NCBI GenBank assembly: GCA_966250385.1 | Contig: CBINHC010000004.1 | Coordinates: forward strand, 235,021 to 299,020 | From: DASWTL01 sp966250385 | GTDB taxonomy: Bacteria; Bacteroidota; Bacteroidia; Sphingobacteriales; Sphingobacteriaceae | Direction of reading: 5' to 3' | Length of the DNA: 64,000 nucleotides | In this document: positions 59,870 through 64,000 of the stretch, piece by piece | How the letters are laid out: each line of letters starts with the position of its first letter | Position numbering within the stretch: position 1 is the stretch's first letter | The notes under the pieces: model-generated | The model's database searches: none | Told to the model about the DNA's origin: nothing | The model's input: the letters and a program-made list of their open reading frames with translations, nothing else | Program-made: the position numbers and the translations under genes

Positions 59870-60583
59870 GTGAAAAAGAAGAAGAAGCCGGCCGGGCGCA
59901 GGAAAGGGGCGGGGATCCTGAAGGCGGTCTCCAGGACGGTCTGCTGGTTTGTGGCGGTCACTGTTCTCTGGGGGCTGATCTACCGGTTCGTAGATCCGCC
60001 GGTCACCTGGCTGATGATCCAGCGTGGCGTTGAGCGCAAAGCGGACGGCAAGGAATGGAAGGCTGACCGGGAATGGCGCGACCTGGATGAGATCTCGTCG
60101 AATCTGAAACGGGCGGCGATCGCAGGCGAGGATGCCGCATTTATGGCGCACTACGGATTCGACCTGGAAGCTATACAGGTCGCCTATGAAAGAAACCAGG
60201 CCGGCGGCCGGGTCCGCGGGGGAAGTACCATCAGTCAGCAAACTGCTAAAAACGTTTTTCTATGGCCGGGACGGTCGTGGATCCGGAAGGGTTTTGAAGC
60301 ATACTTCACCGTTCTTATTGAACTGTTGTGGGGAAAGGAGCGGATCCTGGAGGTTTACCTGAACGTGATCGAAACCGGGAACGGGATATACGGGGTGGAA
60401 GCAGCATGCCAGCAGTACTGGGGCAAATCTTCCGAAAGCCTGAGCCGGAGGCAGGCGGCCCTGCTGATATCCATTCTGCCCAGTCCGCTGCGATGGACGC
60501 CGGTAAAGCCTACCCGGTATCTCTACCGGAGGCAGTCACTCATCATGCGGAATATGAAGCGGATCGGAAAGCTCCCTTTTTAG
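59870..60583 (+). CDS. mtgA: Monofunctional peptidoglycan glycosyltransferase
   Basis: 237 residues. Basic N terminus (KKKKKPAGRRKG), one membrane anchor (about 19-37), then a GT51 domain: catalytic Glu E87 in AAIAGEDAAFMAHYGFD, RVRGGSTISQQTAKNVFLWP, GKERILEVYLNVIETGNGIYG and AALLISILPSPLRWTP. It polymerises lipid II into glycan strands without a transpeptidase domain. The start is GTG 59870; no in-frame ATG precedes the anchor. Confidence 0.95.
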   Translation: MKKKKKPAGRRKGAGILKAVSRTVCWFVAVTVLWGLIYRFVDPPVTWLMIQRGVERKADGKEWKADREWRDLDEISSNLKRAAIAGEDAAFMAHYGFDLEAIQVAYERNQAGGRVRGGSTISQQTAKNVFLWPGRSWIRKGFEAYFTVLIELLWGKERILEVYLNVIETGNGIYGVEAACQQYWGKSSESLSRRQAALLISILPSPLRWTPVKPTRYLYRRQSLIMRNMKRIGKLPF

Positions 60584-61050
60584 GCGAATACCCGGGCATG
60601 CCAGCTTTCCTTCATGGGGATCTCCCAGGCGGAAGCCAGTTCTTTCCGGGTGGAAACCAGGTTGTTGAATACGATCGTATCGCCGCTGACGACTCCCCGG
60701 CGGATCAGGTCTTCAAAGGCGGCCCGGTCTGCAGCCCGGATCTGCCCGTCGTGCCGGTAGGCGATATTGAACCGGTCAAAGAGATCCACCTGGTAGCGGT
60801 TTCCGATCTCTTTCATCAGGTTCACCGACTGGTCGATCGAACATCCTGTGGCTCCGGCCTGAGCTTCGTCGACCGAAAGAATAATAAACCGGCCGTAACG
60901 GATCTCGGCCGTAGCAGCCAGGGCCGCACCATGGGCCAGCCAGCCGGCTGTAAACCTGTTCAGGGTTTCCTGGATGTCGGTTATCTCCTGCGGAGTGAAT
61001 TCGCGGTTGGCCTGGTAAATCCAGACACGTGAATTTTCAGAAATCTGCAT
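60580..61050 (-). CDS. Conserved hypothetical protein of Bacteroidota
   Basis: 156 residues, soluble, no signal peptide. Patches that look conserved: ISENSRVWIYQANREFT, FTAGWLAHGAALAATAEI, RYGRFIILSVDEAQAGATGC, SVNLMKEIGNRYQVDLFDRF and IPMKESWHARVF. I recall such proteins labelled 'ABC transporter ATPase' by automatic pipelines; there is no Walker A or B motif, so that label is unsupported. Function unknown. Its stop overlaps the mtgA stop by four bases; a TAATTTTG box lies only four bases upstream of the ATG. Confidence 0.75.
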   Translation of the reverse strand: MQISENSRVWIYQANREFTPQEITDIQETLNRFTAGWLAHGAALAATAEIRYGRFIILSVDEAQAGATGCSIDQSVNLMKEIGNRYQVDLFDRFNIAYRHDGQIRAADRAAFEDLIRRGVVSGDTIVFNNLVSTRKELASAWEIPMKESWHARVFA

Positions 61051-61054
61051 GGCG

Positions 61055-61062
61055 CAAAATTA
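61055..61062 (-). promoter_or_regulatory. Promoter -7 box four bases before the ATG at 61050
   Basis: TAATTTTG on the minus strand followed by CGCC and ATG. If used, transcription would start at or next to the start codon. Confidence 0.5.
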
Positions 61063-61101
61063 CAAATTTCTTAGATTCGGCCTTTGTTTTTGCCCCTGTA
61101 T

Positions 61102-61599
61102 ATGGTTTCCCCTGCGTCAAAAAAATATGCGGTCAGTCTGCTGGCCGTTCTGGCTGTATCCGGAATTTTATCAGCTGTTTCGGGGTTCCGGTTCCTGCCG
61201 GAGGCCGGGGACGAGGGCCGGCGTATCGCTGCGCTGCTGAATCAGCTGAACAGCCGCGGACCGGAGAGCGGACCGGTCAAAAAGGCTGAATTCACGGTCA
61301 CCGGGGAGGGTTTTTTCAGATACCGGAAAACCTATACGAACGGGAAGAGCGAATACTATTCCTTCGGGATCGGAAGACTTGCGGATGTGTATTACCTCGG
61401 AACTGCGGTTGCGGGAAGGATCATATTCAGAACCCGTGCAGATGACATCATTGTGCAGACCTATAATGATCCGCGGGGGAATGTGGATTCGATGGCCACG
61501 GAGCTTTCGGTTCCGCTCCGGGGGGCGGAAGCGGAAGACCTGCAGCTGATCAGCACGAACCTGGAAACGATCCGTCAGCAGCTGCGGGTCTCCAGATAA
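61102..61599 (+). CDS. Hypothetical membrane-anchored or exported protein
   Basis: 165 residues. An N-terminal hydrophobic segment (AVSLLAVLAVSGILSAVSG, about 10-28) acts as signal or anchor; the rest is a small mixed alpha/beta domain (KKAEFTVTGEGFFRYRKTY, YYSFGIGRLADVYYLGTA, IIFRTRADDIIVQTYND). No family recognised. I used ATG 61102 because the frame further up opens only with TTG. It converges with the Fe-S gene, one base apart. Confidence 0.65.
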   Translation: MVSPASKKYAVSLLAVLAVSGILSAVSGFRFLPEAGDEGRRIAALLNQLNSRGPESGPVKKAEFTVTGEGFFRYRKTYTNGKSEYYSFGIGRLADVYYLGTAVAGRIIFRTRADDIIVQTYNDPRGNVDSMATELSVPLRGAEAEDLQLISTNLETIRQQLRVSR

Positions 61600-61600
61600 T

Positions 61601-62392
61601 TTAAAGCCCGTTCGCCTGGGCCGTGATTTCGGCGATGTCCAGTACCTGGACCTCCTGTTCCCTATTGAAGTGCTTGATACCGTCTCGCAGCATGGTCATG
61701 CAGAAGGGGCAACCGGCCGCAATAACCTGAGGTTCGGTTTCCAGCGCTTCTTCGATCCGTTCCACATTGATGTCCTTCTTGCCGGCCTCCGGCTCCTTGA
61801 ACATCTGCGCACCGCCCGCGCCGCAGCACAGACCGTTGGTTCTGCAGCGTTTCATCTCGACCAGGTCGGCGTCAAGCGCTTCGAGTGCTTTCCTGGGCGC
61901 CTCGTAAACCCCGTTGCCCCGGCCAAGATAACAGGGGTCGTGAAAAGTGATCCTGCGTCCCTTGAAGCTTTCGCCGCCTTCAGCTTTCAGTCTGCCTTCA
62001 TCGATCAGTCCCTGGATAAGCTGGGTATGGTGAATGACCTCATAGTGGCCGCCAAGGGCCGGATACTCGTTTTTGATCGTATTGAAGCAGTGCGGACAGC
62101 CCGTAACGATCTTTTTGATCTGGTACCCGTCCAGTACCTGGATGTTGGTCATTGCCTGCATCTGGAACAGGAACTCGTTTCCGGCACGTTTGGCCGGATC
62201 CCCGGTACAGCTCTCCTCGGTTCCCAGTACGGCATACCGGATACCTACATGCTGCAGGATCTTGCAGATGGACCGCGTGATCCGCTGGGCTCTTTCGTCA
62301 AAACTTCCTGCACAGCCCACCCAGAACAGGATCTCGGGTTGCTCACCACTGGCCGCCATTTCGGCCATGGTCGGTATATGTAAGTCGGTCAT
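61601..62392 (-). CDS. Cysteine-rich-domain Fe-S protein (HdrB/GlpC/LldE-like)
   Basis: 263 residues with two CCG-type cysteine-rich domains: FWVGCAGSFDERAQRI and CPHCFNTIKNEYP in the first half, then FHDPCYLGRGNGVYEAPR, GLCCGAGGAQMF and GCPFCMTML in the second. In HdrB, GlpC and LutA/LldE such domains bind noncubane or normal 4Fe-4S clusters and pass electrons to quinones or disulfides. It follows the membrane Fe-S gene on the same strand (70 bases between) and is its likely partner subunit. Confidence 0.88.
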   Translation of the reverse strand: MTDLHIPTMAEMAASGEQPEILFWVGCAGSFDERAQRITRSICKILQHVGIRYAVLGTEESCTGDPAKRAGNEFLFQMQAMTNIQVLDGYQIKKIVTGCPHCFNTIKNEYPALGGHYEVIHHTQLIQGLIDEGRLKAEGGESFKGRRITFHDPCYLGRGNGVYEAPRKALEALDADLVEMKRCRTNGLCCGAGGAQMFKEPEAGKKDINVERIEEALETEPQVIAAGCPFCMTMLRDGIKHFNREQEVQVLDIAEITAQANGL

Positions 62393-62462
62393 TTTATTTC
62401 GTTTTGTGCAGTACCTGCCGGTCCTGCCAGTGTTCTCATATTCGTTGTTAATTCGGGGGCGG

Positions 62463-63767
62463 TTATCCGTTATCCTGGCTGGCCCAGTTCAGCCGGTCCG
62501 CAGGAGAATATTTCCATGGTGCGGCGTTGTTCTCGACATTGCCAAACATGGCGTTCAGGCTGTTCGGTGCCTGCGATTCTTCCATTACGGCATAGCGGCG
62601 AAGCTCCATAATGATGCTAAGCGGATCGATGTTGACGGGGCATGCTTCGGTGCAGGCGTTGCAGGTGGTACAGGCCCAGATCTCTTCCCGGCTGATATAG
62701 TCGTCGAGCAGCGATTTACCGTCCTGGTGGCCGGCGCCGTGCTTGTCGATATTGCGGCCCACCTCTTCCAGGCGGTCGCGGGTATCCATCATGATTTTCC
62801 GCGGGGACAGAAGCTTTCCTGTGATATTTGCCGGGCAGGACGATGTGCATCGGCCGCACTCCGTACAGGTGTAGGCGTCCATCAGGTTTTTCCAGTGCAG
62901 ATCCGTCACGTCTTTCGCTCCGAACCGGCCGCCGTCAGGAACGGGCTCCGGGGTGTACGAAGGATCCAGCATCGCTTTCACCTCATTGGTCACGGAGGCC
63001 ATATTCGTGAATTCGCCTTTCGGCTTCAGGTAAGAGAAATAGGTATTGGGAAAAGCAAGCAGGATGTGGAAGTGCTTGGAATAGGGCAGGTAGTTCAGGA
63101 AGGCGAAGATGCCCGCGATATGGAACCACCAGCAAAAGCGTTCAACGAAGATGAGGGTACTCTGGCTCTCCGGCAGCAGCGAAGTCAATGCAAAACTCAC
63201 CGGGAAAGCTCCGGCCCTGATGTAATGTTCGGCTCCCATCAGCTGCAGTTTGTGGTCGGCCGCATTCATGAAAAGAAATGCGGTCATCAGCAGGATCTCG
63301 GCCGTCAGGATATAATTCGCATCGGAACGCGGCCAGCTGGTCATTTCCGTGCCTGAGAACCGGCGGAGCTTCAGGATGTTCCTGCGGATCAGGAAGATCA
63401 CACAGGCGGCCAGGACGAGCAGCGCCAGGATCTCAAAGGCCCCGATGAGAAAACCATAAAGCGGCCCTATGCCCGCGAAGATCCGGTGGGTTCCGAACAG
63501 TCCGTCCAGGGCGATCTCCAGAACTTCCAGGTTGATGATCACAAATCCGGCATAGACGAAAAAGTGCAGGACCGCTGCAACAGGGCGCTTGACCATCTTG
63601 CTCTGGCCGAATGCCACCTTAAGCATGACTTTCAGACGCTCCGCCGGCCGGTCGCTCCGGTCAACAGGCCGCCCCAGACGGATATTACGGATGATTTTGC
63701 GAACGTTGACGGTAAACAGGGCGATGGCAGCAACCACCAGAATTATAAAAAAGATCTGTCCAATCAT
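62463..63767 (-). CDS. Membrane Fe-S electron-transfer protein (heme-b/dicluster type)
   Basis: 434 residues. Five to six membrane helices in the first 250 residues with several His (LHFFVYAGF, WWFHIAGIFAF, YSKHFHILLAF), resembling the NarI/HdrE heme-b domain, then two 4Fe-4S sites CTECGRCTSSCP (near residue 300) and CTTCNACTEACPVN (near 370). With the CCG protein downstream it should move electrons between a soluble donor such as an electron-transfer flavoprotein and the quinone pool. The donor gene is not in the window. Confidence 0.9.
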   Translation of the reverse strand: MIGQIFFIILVVAAIALFTVNVRKIIRNIRLGRPVDRSDRPAERLKVMLKVAFGQSKMVKRPVAAVLHFFVYAGFVIINLEVLEIALDGLFGTHRIFAGIGPLYGFLIGAFEILALLVLAACVIFLIRRNILKLRRFSGTEMTSWPRSDANYILTAEILLMTAFLFMNAADHKLQLMGAEHYIRAGAFPVSFALTSLLPESQSTLIFVERFCWWFHIAGIFAFLNYLPYSKHFHILLAFPNTYFSYLKPKGEFTNMASVTNEVKAMLDPSYTPEPVPDGGRFGAKDVTDLHWKNLMDAYTCTECGRCTSSCPANITGKLLSPRKIMMDTRDRLEEVGRNIDKHGAGHQDGKSLLDDYISREEIWACTTCNACTEACPVNIDPLSIIMELRRYAVMEESQAPNSLNAMFGNVENNAAPWKYSPADRLNWASQDNG

Positions 63768-63827
63768 TTGATTCGGTTAGAAAGAGGCTAAAATAGTTAT
63801 TTGGGCGTAAGTATTGGTTTAAATGGC

Positions 63828-63835
63828 CAAATGTA
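63828..63835 (-). promoter_or_regulatory. Promoter -7 box for the Fe-S pair
   Basis: TACATTTG on the minus strand, 60 bases upstream of the ATG at 63767, in an AT-rich stretch. Confidence 0.45.
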
Positions 63836-63913
63836 TAAAAATTTAGAACCGATATAGATTGTTGGCCGCGGGAGTTTTTTTTCAAAAAAATTTTATCTGT
63901 TCAAAAAAGAAAC

Positions 63914-63921
63914 TACATTTG
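63914..63921 (+). promoter_or_regulatory. Promoter -7 box for tRNA-Phe
   Basis: TACATTTG, 16 bases before the tRNA 5' end. Upstream is A/T-rich without TTG at the usual distance. Confidence 0.5.
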
Positions 63922-63937
63922 CAGTCCCAAACGGCTT

Positions 63938-64000
63938 GGTATCATAGCTCAGTTGGTAGTGCAAAGGACTGAAAATCCTTGTGTCGCTGGTTCGATTCCA
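63938..64000 (+). tRNA. tRNA-Phe (GAA), cut at its 3' end by the window
   Basis: Acceptor 5' strand GGTATCA, then TA, D arm GCTC...GTGC, anticodon stem AAGGA/TCCTT with loop CTGAAAA giving anticodon GAA, variable loop GTGTC, and T arm GCTGG-TTCGATT-CCA up to the window end. The 3' half of the T stem and the acceptor are missing. The D stem has a T-T mismatch at positions 12-23, where T-A is normal. Confidence 0.9.

Noticed and set aside
62073..63356. 427-codon plus-strand frame across the Fe-S gene pair
   Set aside because: It is antisense to two clearly real Fe-S genes with intact cluster motifs and spans the gap between them; its product has no family features. It is a by-product of GC-rich codon use.
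1..64000. CRISPR arrays, insertion sequences, prophage or integrase genes, rRNA
   Set aside because: Looked for regular spaced repeats, transposase motifs and phage structural genes; none were seen anywhere in the window.

Overview
The window is a chromosomal stretch of a member of the Bacteroidota, most likely a Sphingobacteriia/Chitinophagia-type soil or freshwater bacterium. Evidence for this: a SusC/SusD pair, a Porin_10-type outer-membrane protein, DUF5606, DUF4293 and DUF4197 proteins, the eukaryote-like NADP isocitrate dehydrogenase, lipoproteins with Bacteroidota-style N termini, and repeated use of the Bacteroidota promoter -7 element TAnnTTTG (sometimes with a TTG about 19 bases upstream) instead of the Enterobacteria consensus. 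Coding density is high, the DNA is moderately GC-rich, and I see no insertion sequence, prophage, CRISPR array or rRNA operon.

Layout. 1-12.5 kb: housekeeping and envelope genes (end of rlmH, DUF5606, cyclophilin, a secreted 'asparagine synthetase B'-labelled protein, then a minus-strand run lpxK > purine nucleoside phosphorylase > porin, a class-A beta-lactamase-like serine hydrolase, DUF4197, an NTF2-like secreted protein, proline catabolism pruA, and an orphan CHASE-domain histidine kinase). 12.9-26.7 kb: the most distinctive block, all on the plus strand: SusC, SusD, a terminator, then a very large FG-GAP/VCBS lipoprotein with an ASPIC/UnbV domain, a lipoprotein joining a c-type heme motif to FG-GAP repeats, a vanadium-haloperoxidase/PAP2 lipoprotein, a GMC flavoenzyme and a small membrane protein. 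This looks like an outer-membrane uptake and periplasmic oxidation system for an unknown substrate. 26.8-33.4 kb: a DEAD-box helicase (minus) and two adjacent GH92 alpha-mannosidases (plus). 33.4-46.2 kb: small membrane proteins, truA-ABC exporter, sucD, an RlpA-MsrB-RlpA trio, a DUF885 peptidase-like lipoprotein, a methyltransferase, fabG, and a SIMPL + VWA membrane pair. 46-58.5 kb: mostly minus-strand central metabolism and replication (eno, carA, icd, dnaX) with panB, an RluA pseudouridine synthase and a HerA-like ATPase on the plus strand. 58.7-64 kb: the rpsF-rpsR-rplI operon, mtgA, a two-gene Fe-S electron-transfer unit, and a tRNA-Phe cut by the window end.

The strongest points for follow-up: an A9 run in dnaX placed so that slippage of one base either way stops translation almost at once, predicting a short gamma form; a perfect 16-bp hairpin lying between a promoter-like box and the enolase start; several genes whose start codon lies only 4-6 bases after a promoter -7 box (near-leaderless mRNAs); and the SusCD/haloperoxidase/GMC/cytochrome locus, whose genes after the terminator seem to depend on read-through.
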